From positions 21,649,001 through 21,713,000 of the forward strand of contig NC_079885.1 of NCBI RefSeq assembly GCF_029227915.1: a DNA stretch of 64,000 nucleotides. Reading direction: 5' to 3'. The position numbers and the translations under genes are program-made. This stretch comes from Hydractinia symbiolongicarpus (taxonomy: Eukaryota; Cnidaria; Hydrozoa; Anthoathecata; Hydractiniidae). Below, one piece after another: positions 48,020-60,500 of this stretch; within the stretch, counting starts at the first letter, position 1, and each line of letters starts with the position of its first letter. Below the pieces are notes generated by a model. The model was not told the origin of the DNA. It did not search any database and saw nothing but the letters and a program-made list of their open reading frames with translations.

Positions 48020-48793
48020 TTACGTCCATCTATACGTGTCCGTAGAAAAGCCTGTTTGCTCAAATCTTCTTCTTAAAGCTGGGGTTGATGGTGTTTCCCT
48101 TCTTCCGTGGCATTTTCCTTTCTTCCCCATGACCATTAAACTCAATTTTCTTACAAATTCTTTTGGGCTTCGATCGCGTTCGTCCTCAAAAATATCTGCT
48201 GATTTTGCTCTGGAGAATATAGACGACTTCTTAAGCTCTTTTTCTCTTTTTTGTTGTGTCTCACTGATTTGTCGCTTTAAACGAAGTTCTCTTGCAGCAC
48301 ATTGAAATACCAGATCTACGCTTTCCTCTTCTTTTACAGAAATTTCCATATTAACCATTCCTTCGAAATCGGCGTAGTTTTTAGCATTCTTAAATTGTAC
48401 TTGTCTCTTTTCGCATAAATCGCGTTTATTTCCAACCAAAATCTTCGTTATATCGCGTTTTCCCGCGCTTTTTAATATGGTATTCCATAATGGCAGACAG
48501 GCGAACGATTCTTTATTTGTTAAATCGTAAACAAAAATCACTGCATCGACATTGTTCATATAACTTTTAATCAATCCACGAAATCCAAAACAACCTGCTG
48601 TGTCCAAAACTTGAAAGTTTAAAGTCTCGTTATCAACATTTATATCGATAGGTATACGATCTACCCCGACTGTTGTTGTTGTACGGTGTGAAAAATAACC
48701 TTGCGTGTATCGTCGTATTAAAGAACTTTTACCAACACCAGCTTCACCTAACACAATAACTTTAAACGATTTGTCTTTACAAGATGTTTCCAT
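48020..48793 (-). CDS. Ras/Rab-like small GTPase with altered G3 motif and long C-terminal tail
   Basis: A 257-residue, single-exon protein. The G domain fills residues about 9-165: P-loop GEAGVGKSS (16-24), switch I TTTTVGVD, G3 DTAGCFG (64-70), G4 GNKRDL (121-126) and G5-like EISVK (140-144). In canonical Ras/Rab proteins G3 is DTAGQE; here Cys68-Phe69 replace the catalytic Gln-Glu, so intrinsic GTP hydrolysis is expected to be weak. The last ~90 residues are basic and coiled-coil-like (RQISETQQKREKELKK), then Ser/Arg-rich, and end DTYRWT. There is no CAAX or Rab-type CC prenylation motif, so membrane attachment, if any, must use the basic tail. This recalls atypical Ras-superfamily members, but no subfamily can be assigned safely. 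No obvious neighbour partner. Confidence 0.82.
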   Translation of the reverse strand: METSCKDKSFKVIVLGEAGVGKSSLIRRYTQGYFSHRTTTTVGVDRIPIDINVDNETLNFQVLDTAGCFGFRGLIKSYMNNVDAVIFVYDLTNKESFACLPLWNTILKSAGKRDITKILVGNKRDLCEKRQVQFKNAKNYADFEGMVNMEISVKEEESVDLVFQCAARELRLKRQISETQQKREKELKKSSIFSRAKSADIFEDERDRSPKEFVRKLSLMVMGKKGKCHGRRETPSTPALRRRFEQTGFSTDTYRWT

Positions 48794-50607
48794 GTTGGAT
48801 TTAGTTTTGTTACTAATTTGTGTCTCTTTTGCGAGTTTTTATATTTCTATCAGGGGAACTTATTTTTTTCACCTTCCAGTTTGTTTTTCCCCAATGTCTA
48901 TTTATATTCAAACAAAGTAATTTTCTGTTAAATACTTTCTCTTCTCTTTCTTTTTCTTTCTTTCTCATATAAATAACTTTATTATAAATTAATCAATCTT
49001 TTCCTCTTTTAAAAATATTTTCTTTTTTGACGATTAAAATTTTCCTGTCCGTTTTGTTCAAGTATCGTAAAATAATTTGTTCGTGTAACTTCTTTCACAA
49101 GCAACTACTTGTTATAATATTTTCTAAACTTTATAAAAACCAAAACGTTTCTCACATTACACTCGAAAGGTCGTGTTGAAATTGACAACTTATGTCATTC
49201 TTTTGTTAGGTTCCATTCTTCCCTTTTTTAAACACTCGGTTTATAATAATCGTCACGTTTTGTTTACATAAACGAAATAGCTGTCCATTTTAACATATAT
49301 TCAACATAATCTTTTTAACCAAACTTTAAAATTCAACACCATATATGTTTTTATAAATAACAAAATATTTTTCGCAAACCCCGTCAACACAAAAACGTCA
49401 TGTACTGTCAAAATGCGGATTATTCTTAGTCAACAAGCCGTCATCGCTTATACACAGGCGATGTCGTATGACAAGACGTGTGATTTAACACGACACTGTC
49501 CAATCGAGAACTGTATTTAGTAAAAAAGTTTATGGGTTTATATACAGCACAACAACACGCCGACATATTTTTAAGTTATAAATAATTTACAAATTTTCTT
49601 AGAGATATCATCTGTTCTTTTGGGCAACCTCTTTTATTACCATATGTTAAAAACTGGATTTTTTTTTCTATTGTTGAAGATTTTTCTGTTTTCATATGTT
49701 TTGAAGTTTAACATAATATTACCACACTTTTCCACGTGTTAACCACACGTGCGCACTTTTTTTTAAAGAAAACTTTGGAGAAGAGGTGTAGGCGAAAAAG
49801 AACAGTCTCCTAGAACAACCTAGTTTACAGGATCTCCTGTCTCGATTCGTTTTTATAAGGCGAGCACCACAGGAAAAGGACCTGGAGATTAGAATGTATT
49901 AAAACTTTCTATGCTCATCTAGTTTTTATTTTATTGACTGATTAATCAAAGTTTGTGTTTTGAAATGGTTCAGGAGGTAATAAACCTCCATATGTGAGAG
50001 ATAAAAATTATTTTAACATTGTGAGGGCATGTTAAAATTAATTTTAGTCGTTTCAGTGCGAAAACAAACGACAAAAAGTTATTCCATCTTTTCCAAAAAA
50101 TATTTTTTAAATATTCGCATTTATAAAAATAAAAAGGAAAAAAAGCAAGGAACGAAGTTGGTCAGTAAAAACTACAATATAGATATCCCAGCATCATCAC
50201 AGATAACAAAGTTATTATTAGCAGGAGCAACGTTATCACAGGATGTAAAACATCTTTTATGTTTCTTGGGAAGAAACAATCCAAAGAGCCTCAAACAGAC
50301 TAGGATAAAATATAGATATTCGAACCGGATGACAAAAAACTCTGATAGCTAACTGAACTGATAACTCTGAAAACGAAGATAGTTGACTAGTAAGTCAACT
50401 ATCTTATTCACAGCGCTTTATATGATGCCCGCCTTCAGATATAAAAAAGAAAGAGACAACGGGTCTTTTCAGTCATGATATCTCATAGGCGTAAAAGAGA
50501 CTTAGGGCGTGTCATTATGACCAAATGAGGATTCAGTATGAGTATGATTTTATATTTAGTTTACTTTTTTCCTTGTTCTGACCCTCCCCCTCACCCCCAA
50601 CCCACGT

Positions 50608-50930
50608 GACTATATATATTTTGTTTTCCACCCTGGTGAATATGTATGATAATAATTTTTTCGCCCTTGTAATAGAATGTGGTAATGATTCCCTCCCCTC
50701 TTAAATATATTTAGTGTTGATTTCCCACCCTCGTAAATTAATATGGTAATAATTTTTTCCGCCCTTGTGAATATATTATTTATTTTTCACCCTCACAAAT
50801 GGATCGGGTAATGATTTTTTCCGCCCTTGTGAATATATTTGGTATTGATTTTTCCACTTTCGTAAATGAATTTTGGTTATGATTTTTTCCCGCTCTTGTA
50901 AATATATTTAGTATTGATTTTAAAATTTCC
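50608..50930 (+). repeat. Minisatellite of ~30-bp CCCTTGTGAATATATTTGGT-like units
   Basis: About nine units alternate between TTTTTCCGCCCTTGTGAATA-type and TTTCCACCCTCGTAAATGAA-type forms, giving a higher-order period near 60-70 bp. Units differ by substitutions and small indels. No open frame spans it. Confidence 0.75.
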
Positions 50931-51936
50931 CTGCAAGTTTTAACAGTGGGAGAGGTTATAAAAGAAATAGAGATGAAACTAAAGATTTAAAATATGGCAA
51001 ACCAAGGAGAAAAAAAAGAGAGAAAAAAGAGTTCGGGAGAGCTACATACAAGAAATAAATTCAAAAACTAAATCAAATGAACTGGTAAAAAAATAGGGAA
51101 TTTTTTATAAATTTTCAGGATTACATTGATTCATCCAACACTCAACATGAAAAGATTTATTCCTGTAAACACAACCTAAGTCAACAAAAAAATACTGCTT
51201 GAGCAGTAGGGGAAATAAAATGGCAGAAACTCAGGTAAACAAAAAAATTGATTTTATTATTAAGTTAATCCGAAGTTTGAAGGTTTTATTTTGCACACTT
51301 TTTCACGAACGACTTAAATTTTCACTCAATCTTAAAGTTGATTAATTTTTCAAACGAACTCAATAATTGTTCAGGTATTATTTACCTCGATAAGTTTATT
51401 ATGCAAGAAATTGTCAAATCAAACAAATTGTTTAGCATTTACAAATTTGGGAGCGATGTTAAAATTTGGCATTGTTTATAAAAAAATTGTAATTCAAACT
51501 GTTAATTCAAGACTAAATTTGTTAAAGTAAAAATGGGGAAAGCATCATGTTGCATGTCAACAAACCATCACTTCTTGGTCATCTGGAAACAGCTTGGTAT
51601 TTTTTACCATCCTGATATCAACATGGTTATTCAACTTCATTTATATTAATAAGACACAACAATTTCGGCTAACAGTTATGAACGAAAAGTAAGAATTGGT
51701 GGGTGCTTCAATATATATATATTATTTTTTTTAGCGAATAATGACAGCGTCGTCCTCTCCACATAACCTTTTTTCTGGTTTTCTCTGAGCGCCATCTATC
51801 GTATCGTTTAAGAAGGCGGTTCACGTTTTCGTTTGCGGTTGTCATTGTTCCCAGACCTCCATTGAACACAATGCCTTTGATTTATTGTAAATTATTTCAG
51901 AGAAATTTAATTTTCATCTTATTATGTATGCTTTCC

Positions 51937-52005
51937 CACCCTCGTCCCCAGGGTCCTTTGCCTTTTCGATGTCAAAAAGGCCAAAAACCCTGGGGGACGA
52001 GGGTG
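51937..52005. mobile_element. CAACCTCG-family MITE with 9-bp target duplication (7/9)
   Basis: CACCCTCGTCCCCAGGGTCC and its mirror ACCCTGGGGGACGAGGGTG form a hairpin. The flanks ATGCTTTCC and ATGTATTCC agree at seven of nine bases. Confidence 0.75.
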
Positions 52006-53355
52006 ATGTATTCCTTGAGTTTTTGAAGACTTTTATTGAATTATGAACATTTTCTTTTATTTCAATTCCCAATTCTACTGAAAATTCTTCTTGATCTGAA
52101 TAAATGGAGGGGTTCTAATAAGAGGGGGTTGTTGGATAATCGTTGTTTCGAATATTTTCCTAGTATATGAGGCTTTAACAAATTGAAGTGGGTTGTTACA
52201 CTTTTCAAAATTTGGTGTTGCCCTCCCCCCCCCCCCCCCACAGTTAGGTTACCAAGAGTAAGCCCAGTAAAGCCAGTCTATTACGGTAGGCACCTGTTTT
52301 GTGTTTTTAAAAATGTATGTCACGTTATTCTGAATTAGAAGTCCTAACATACATGGGAAAATATCTCTCATCCACTAAATTTTATTTATAGCTAATACAA
52401 CACGTGAAAATTTGAGGCGAAAAAGAATGGAGGAGATAAAGAAAAAGCTTTCTACCAGCTATTTTTCTAAATCACCCCTTCGTCATATCACAGCCACGTA
52501 AGAACTAGCCAAACCTGATAAATATAAACTCTCCTGAAACTTGGACTATAATTCCCGATATTTCCTTTACTTTTAAGAAGAAATTCCAAACTTAAAACCT
52601 TGGATTACTCTACAATAAGAAGAAAAAATGTTAGCACGAAAATTTTAAGGCCCGTCGCCATAAGTAGTAATTTCGGCAATTTCTATATTGAATTCACACT
52701 ATGTTGACAGTGGACTTAAGATCTTAGGTTATTTGGTTGCTTAATTGGTTGCGTAATTGCTGCGCTAATTATTGCTGATGTCAGCATGAGTCTTTTTTTG
52801 TGATATTGTGGCATGTTGGAAAGTGCGACTAGCGTATTTTAAACACTGCGTATCAAATCATACGATAGTTGCAATTTTCCAAGCTTATGGTTTGCCAACT
52901 TTGAAAACTACCAAAAAATCGCCGTTGTGGCAAATTTTTTGTTATGAATTGTAGATATTCGAATCAAAAAAAAAAGATCTAAAATCTAATCCTTACCAAT
53001 ACTTTAATAAATAAAATTCATTCTGAATTACCCTTTAAACTTAAATTGGGGAAAATGAATAGTAGATTAATGTTTGTTTTTACGTAAAGTAAAAAAATAG
53101 ATAAATCCAATTATTTAGAAAGTAAGCATTGTTGGGTATTCTATTTCTTGACATCTTTTCCCTCCTGTGTAATCATCAAAGTTCATTAATTAATATGGAG
53201 AAAAAGTTAGCTACTTGACTTTATTAGGAACAAAATTGGAACTTTTAAATAAAACATAGGCCTGCCTCGAAAGATTTAGTCGGATAAAAATTAGTAAGAG
53301 AAAATTACCAGTCGGGGAGTTAATCGAGGTAAACTTTAGCCGCCCACCCTCGAAA

Positions 53356-53392
53356 GTCACCTGACACAAGCTTCAACCTTGTGTCAGGTGAC
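53356..53392. repeat. Perfect palindrome, 15-bp arms, 7-base loop
   Basis: GTCACCTGACACAAG, then CTTCAAC, then CTTGTGTCAGGTGAC. The arms are perfect reverse complements. No T-run or gene end next to it suggests a terminator; it may be a foldback remnant. Confidence 0.8.
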
Positions 53393-53776
53393 AAAAATGA
53401 CTTTTGCCAAATTTTTAATTTTGAAGATTTCTGTGAGGTATTTTTGACCTCGACCCCACTTTTACTGAAAACAAAAAGAAACCTTGACATCTATATTAAA
53501 AACAATGGATAAAAAAGATAATTATTATTAACATTTTGAAACTAAAATAATATAAAAAAATAAAATAATAACAAAAAAATACAAACTATATCATATAATA
53601 AATAATATATTATTTAAATTTTTTCTTATCCAACTTCATGTAAAATGCATTAAAAATACAAATTGATGGCTACAAAATATTAGCAAACGTGTGTTTACAC
53701 TAAGCGAAAAATACGAAGAGAAAATCGACTAAATACAACTTTTGTAATGGTAATTTTCTCAATAGTTTAAATATTC

Positions 53777-53942
53777 CTTAAGCTTGGTTTCCATTACAAT
53801 AAAAAAAACCTGTACACCATTAGTTGTGCGACATCTTTTTGTGTCGCTTTGTTGTACAACATGTGTTTCCACTAAAGTCGTAACAGTGACTGTTGTGCGA
53901 TAGTTGCTAAACACTTTTTCTGGTAATGGAAACCGACCTTTA
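53777..53942. mobile_element. GGTTTCCATT-end palindromic MITE, copy 3
   Basis: TTAAGCTTGGTTTCCATTAC is mirrored by GGTAATGGAAACCGACCTTT. Internal GTTGTGCGACA/TTGTGTCGC and GTTGTACAACA motifs add further palindromes. Confidence 0.65.
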
Positions 53943-54544
53943 GAAATCAAGGTAGAACACTCTAAACAATGAAAACTTGATGTTCAAGGGACGAGTTTAT
54001 AAATGCAGTAAAATGAATTATTAGAACAGTATATACAATTCAAAATAACATAGAAGCTTAAATAAACGATGCTGTACAAACGCTTGGTTTTATTTAGGGC
54101 GGACGAGTTGGTTTTAGAAGTGGATTGACTAGGGAGGGGACAGTGGTTAGGGCACCCAAGGGCGTTTATTAACATAAAATCTTACGATAAAATAATTCTT
54201 TCCACCTTTTATAATCTAATAACAAGTTATATATCAACTTGTTTATTTTCAACATGGCAGCTTTTTTTCACAAGCAACATTAAAAATGTCAGAAACACGA
54301 AGGGTGATTATTTAAACCAATTCTTGCTAAAAAATATTTTGGTGGAACAGTTAACATTCGCACTTGAAAGTTGAAAGCTAGTTGGGACTAAATGACACTC
54401 TATCCCCCGCCCTCTCCAAGTAACCATAGAAAGCAACAGGCACATACGAAACCCGAATTATATCTTCGTTGCTGCAAGCAATACACGTAAACACACCGCA
54501 GTCATGTTATTCAGTAAACTCGACATCAGATAACGGGCACGGAA

Positions 54545-57500
54545 TTATTCATTTAATTCCACATCAGTTAACGTGTACCAATCAGTTCTTTTCTCTTTTA
54601 AATCAAAAGTTGATAAATAAAAATGGACACCCCCTAAAAATTCGTTCTCCACTAAATTATCGTAATCCCATACTGTAACCTGTAAAATTCTGTTTCTCAC
54701 AATTTCCCATGACAGGTCGTAGACTATCGTTTCGTTAAATGTCGGGTTCAACGACTTTCGACAAACTTTCGTTTTCGTTTTTGAGCGCTTCAAGGGATCT
54801 GGTAGCAAGTAACATTTTACGTACGGATTGGCTAACCCTTGAAGGCGCCTGGGTATTAAGTTAGTAGCGTGCATGATAAGTAGTCGAAGTGAGTTATTTT
54901 TATAAACCAACGATAATTTGAGTTTACCTCCTATGCGCGACTTTCGCCCGTCTTGTAGCAACGTCACGAATTCTGCGAACCTTCTTTCTTCTTCGACGTC
55001 TTTGATGTAACTGTGCAAGAACGAAGAGACGATCTCTGAACCCCAAACATCTTGGATGTTCGAAAGCAAGTTTAAATAATGGTCCAACTCCCCTCGTCTT
55101 TTAACCGCTACTTCCCGTATTTGACTTCGCCCGATAATTATTTTTGCAGGGAGATCTGGTAAAACAGTGCCACTAAATACGTTAAAAATATAGCTTAGCT
55201 TCGCATGGAGCTCTTGGAAATCTTCGAAACGCCGAAACACAAATTTCGGGCCTTTTAGATTTTCCCTTGTTACGTTAATAACAAATACATAATGCTTATC
55301 GGGTACGTATCGTTTCTGAAAGTCAACGACTCTTGCCGATGTCACTATACCGTCTTCTTCTGCACTGTGTACTTTATTAGCAAACGAGAACAGGGGGCTG
55401 GAACGAGAGCTTCTTAAAATCGTATCCGTAACATTTTTCATCTGAGCGACGTTATGAATGAAAAAGTTTAACTGGGTTGAGCGAGACGACAAGCTATTCT
55501 CGATTAGTCTCGTGAAGTACATGGTTGCTTCTTCCTCGTTTAAATGCAATTGCAGTGCCTCGCTCACGTAAGATAAATCTTCCTTGTGCGAGAGATAAGC
55601 AATCCCAGAGTACACCATTAATCCCAACAAATTCAACACTACGTGACTATTTCGCCGAATTATATTAAATGCTGTGCAGCAATACTCAATAAATTTCTGA
55701 AAATTTTGAGTAGATGTCACGCCATTATTGATGACGTAAGCCATATCCGGCGTCAAAACAAACGGTACACGATCTCTTTTGATGCTGCCAAATTTCTGCA
55801 CATCGCCCATAAACTTACTAAAGTCGATGTGGAACACATGGCCATTCTTTGTCAACATAATATTGTCGTTATGTCGGTCACCTATGCCAAGTAGGTACGT
55901 GGCAACGCAATATCCAGCAGCGGACGCAGTGAAATTTTGAACAGCTTTGTGATATTCCTTTTCAGAAGAGTTGAATCTTTGCAGCCACAATGCTAACGAA
56001 TCGTCTTTGAACGATCCAGTTAAGCCATGTTGAACGTGTATTTCGCGGAAAGTTGTAGCGTTGGGAACAATTTCGATAAGACCGGTCAGCGGTCCTGTCG
56101 GTAAAACCTTGTATAGCATCATGTCGAGATCTAATCCCTCGTTTATCCATAACTTGTTCATCACTCCGAACATCAACTGAGTGACTAAATCTTTTCGTAG
56201 ATCATCCCCAATTTTAAACATGACGTTGATTTCATCACCTCGCGGGTCAACATTTCGAAAGGCGACCTTCAGCGGAACAGTATTGCTTGAAAAATACGAC
56301 GAATTCTCCGGAGTGACGGAGGAAATTTTGATGGCAGGATCAAGCGGCAATCGTACAGTCGAATCGAGCTGTCTGTTTAAGTTAGCAAGTTCTTTCTGCA
56401 AAATAACCGTCCGTAGCGACTCCTTAGCGTCTTTAACTTTGCTAGCCACGGTTGAGAGTGAAACAATTAGCGCATCTTGTTTGGATAACTGAGAACGCAG
56501 CCGCACGCCACAAACACTTAATAATCCACTTAAGACAAGCTGAAAGCGTTGACAAAATTGCCGGTCACCGGTATAGTATTTTAAATGCCAAAACAAATAA
56601 TGTGCAATTCTTGGGTTGGCCAAGGCTCTTTTTATCAAAAATTGTGCAAGTGCGGAATTATGGTAAGCCTCGTATTTCAACGCCTGTACTACTTCAAGCA
56701 AACATTCGCATAAGTCGTCATTCGGCATGTCAGCCAACCATAGCACGGCAGTTTCCCGAACCATTTTATCGGGATAATCAGCCTGAAGGAGCTCCAAAGC
56801 ATCACCAGGTGGAAGCCTGCACCAACAACTTAATGTTAAATGTACGTCAACTACATTCTCGGAATCCCAACTCGGCACGGACACTAGGACGTAAACCAAC
56901 GCATTTGGGAGGTGTAACAAAGAAAACCTGGCATCCCAAATGACACGCTTTTCCTCTTTTGTTATGATGCCGAGATCTTTCTGTAGCATTTTACTAACGA
57001 TATACTGTATTTCTCGCTCGCTATAACGTTCATTCTCATGACTTATGTTGCCAGACAACAAAACTGGCTCAGGAAATATTACTTCGGTATGGTAAACTTG
57101 AAAATCAATTTTTGCGATAACAGTATTGGCTCTTTGGATATTGTTCGTAGCGCATGTCGCTACTGGGTTGAATTCGTCATCGTTAAGCAATCCGAACAAT
57201 CTGCTCCCTGTCTGAAGAAAGCCCTCATAACTGTACATGTTGCATGTGAACCAACCTAGCACAGTCTTGCCATCTGTACCTTTCTTCGGTGGGCTCAAAC
57301 CATGCAAGACATAACCCAACTTAGCCTCGCGAGGTATTTTTTTAACAACAATATCAAATTCGAGTAACTCATCGAACCTAATCAACTCGAAAAAGCCTAC
57401 ACACACTCTCGACTTCTGCGAACGTCTAACCGGACAGAGCGAATGTCCGCCATAATATAACCCTACGGAAACTTCGAACTGTTCGTAATTATGTTTCCAT

Positions 57501-60500
57501 TGTGACGGCAGCCGGTGCACAGACGATAAACGGACAATAAATTTGTCTGTCAGAGAGCGGGGATCGATACGTTCGTAAACGTTAGAAAATTCACCGTGGC
57601 GTTGTTCAGATTCGAGGGGCGTGAATTGTGTTTGGAACGCCTTGCAGTATAATTTGATTAACGAGTAAACACCAGCGGTGAGTTTTTCTAACGCTAGATG
57701 AAAACGACCTCGATCAAAGTACATGGGATTCAAATACTGGTTAAAATTATGCTGGTCTCTGGGATGATGGCTAATAGTTCTGAATTTATTCGTAGATTTT
57801 TTTAAAGAAAGCAACATGTTGACTGCGTCTTGAATTTGAAGCAACTCCACGTTGGCAAGAGCGCTTGATATAGCTTTCACAACCTGAATTAGTTTGTCGG
57901 GAACGTACTTATTCTCATTGGTTTTTGAAACATTTTTGATGAGCTCAGCAACTTCCTTGTTGTAAGTATCTAATAAAACCGTCAGACCTTGCTCCGACAC
58001 TGTCAGTGACGCGGGAATGTTAAAATAATGCTGAAAATGAACACCACTACAATCCTCCTCATCGTCTTTTTGGTCACGTGACAACTCCACATTCACGTGG
58101 TTTCGACGCACGATCGATAAATTTAAGTTCGCACCGTGTATAAGGCTTTCCTGCACGTGGACGTAATCACATAATTTTGTATCACCATGCATATACATCG
58201 TATAACCGATTACTTTAAGCACATACTGGTCGGATAAAAGATCCAGCTCAGAGCAGTCTCCGCGAAAGTGTGCGATAGAACTTGCAATCACTTGATTTGA
58301 CGTGCATGACAACTTGCACGTAAAACTTCTAGGCTCAGGCAGAGTTTCAAAATAAACACACACGTTTACGTCGCCATCATGAATGGCATTGTTTTTAACA
58401 ACCGCTGGTGAAATATACCCCGGGTTTGTAGTTAAATCAGAGCAACGGTAAAGTTTTCGAACATCTGCTATTAAAGATCTGAACGCGATCGCCTCATCGT
58501 TTCTTTCTTTCGCTTTTTGAAACAAACTATTCCCAAAGAATATCTTAGTGTTGTCAACCTGAGGGTTTAATTCTGATCCCACGCCGGGCGGACACGAGAA
58601 TCTGTTTATGTTCGGCGACACCGGTCTTGGTGGAGGTTTCGGTCCACTCTCAACAAACGACAGGCTTTTTACTCTCTCGACGTCTTCAAGAGTGAGTAAG
58701 TCCTGTGCTGACAACGTTTTAATTTTTCGATCACTTTGTGTGAGCAAACTTTCCCTTGCATGTTTATGACTAAAAGATGCATTGTCAGTTAATGAATCAA
58801 ATTGCAGTAAACCACTTGGCAAAGTATTCGATTTAATTCCGGTGCTATTTCTCATCCTATCATTTGATTCAATCTGCAAACGAGAATCGCATGACTTTGG
58901 GCGTGACAGAGACTTTTGATCTTGAAACAGCGTATCTATATCATCCGAACTGGCACTATGATTGTTCGACGATATCGGGATTAAAACTTCTGAAATAATC
59001 ACACCAGCTTCTTTTAAACGTTCCAATAACTCTGATTCACTGCTTGATTTGGTGCGTTTTGGTGGACGAGGAGGACGAGGAGGAAGAGGTGGAGCTTCCT
59101 CCATTGAATTCAAGGAAGCAGATTTTGTAATAGGAAGCAGCATATTCTCGGGGTCTTTCATTGCATGGTTTGACTCTTCGTCGTCTTCAGGTTTCCGAAA
59201 GAAATCATTTGGTTGATACACTGGTATGTGATTGCGATAATACTCGAGTTCTGTCAGAAAGACTTGTTCTAAATCCGGAATAGACTTTCTTGTTCTTATC
59301 GCGTGTACATCGTTGGGTGATGATATGGTTGTATCTAAAGAAAGAAGGATTGTTGATCAACACTTTATGTATAAACATTGGTAGCTACAGAGTTATAGAG
59401 TTTAAATATAAAATAATTTAGCGCAGGGTGCTTATTTTATTTAACTTTATTTACATACTGCTCATGGTTCAAGTAACATTTTTTCTTATATAACCTTTTA
59501 TACTCATGCAGCTATTTTCCTGTTTGGGGTTTATTCCCCAAATTTTGCGTTTATTAAGTACATTTGAGGTCCAAGAAAGACGACATTAAATTTATTTCGC
59601 ACTTAATATTTCTACTATTTTTATGTGTAAAACTTTACACGCAAAAAAACTTGAATATTCTTTAAAATTCTTAGTTGCGTCAAAATTATTACACGCGAAC
59701 ATTTTAAAAACGTCGAAGGCAGGATTTCAATATAAACCGCATGTGTTAGCTACAATCTGTTGGGGTAAAGTGACGAATTTTTGGCAGGCGATGAGAATTT
59801 TTCTCCACGAAATTTCTTCACCCACAAAACTAATGACCCAAATTGAATATTTTTGGCCAATAAATATCTTTACCTGACGAATTTTATTCTCAAAGTTTTT
59901 TTGTTAGAGTCAAAGAAAAGAAAGAATTATTAACAGGGAAATCCAAGTGGTGGACTATATAGAAGACAAAAACCCGCAATTAAAACCAAGGTTGATGACG
60001 AACTAATATTAAATATGATAAATGAAGACGCAGGTTGTATTGTAATTGATGATGAATAAGAAGGAAATAAAAAGGAAAGATAATCTTAAAACAAAATTTC
60101 CTTCAAATATACCCGGTCAAAGTTTTTGCTAGATGCCAAAAATTATCACCGAAGGATTTTTCACCGATATGGTTCGAGGCGTCACTCGTTCCAAATTTTG
60201 ATTGCAGACACGGCGCCCAATTGAATAATTACAGTAAATTAGCTATCCAAAAAATTACAAAAGATTTTCTAAAACCTTTAATGTCGTTTCATTTTAATTT
60301 TCATAACAGACGATATTGCAATTATAGCTTAAAATTTCAAATGCGAAAAAAAAGGCTATGTTAAAAAAAACATGGCAAACATGTTTATTTTTACAAAACA
60401 CAAAGCTTAACTAAATGTAGATAACTATCTAAAAAATAATAAACAACAGTTTCTTTTTAAACTAAAAAAAAATATATCTAAAAAAAATTTGGATTGTGAG

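Larger units (their letters stand above)
48794..54544. other. Intergenic region, GTPase gene to PI3-kinase gene
   Basis: It contains the minisatellite (50608-50930), a MITE (51937-52005), a poly-C run near 52227-52241, a perfect 15-bp-arm palindrome (53356-53392) and a GGTTTCCATT MITE (53777-53942). The first ~350 bp should include the GTPase promoter. No coding exon was recognised. Confidence 0.5.

Noticed and set aside
50029-50352. 107-residue Lys-rich open frame
   Set aside because: Low complexity, no domain, no splice or poly(A) context; A+T-rich DNA gives such frames by chance.
55643-59216. Plus-strand open frames of 70-160 residues over the PI3-kinase exon
   Set aside because: Antisense shadows of the conserved kinase coding sequence.
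59221-59221. PI3-kinase start at the beginning of the longest open frame
   Set aside because: That position is a GTG inside the exon; the frame continues upstream to a good acceptor at 59335 and an ATG exon at 60788.
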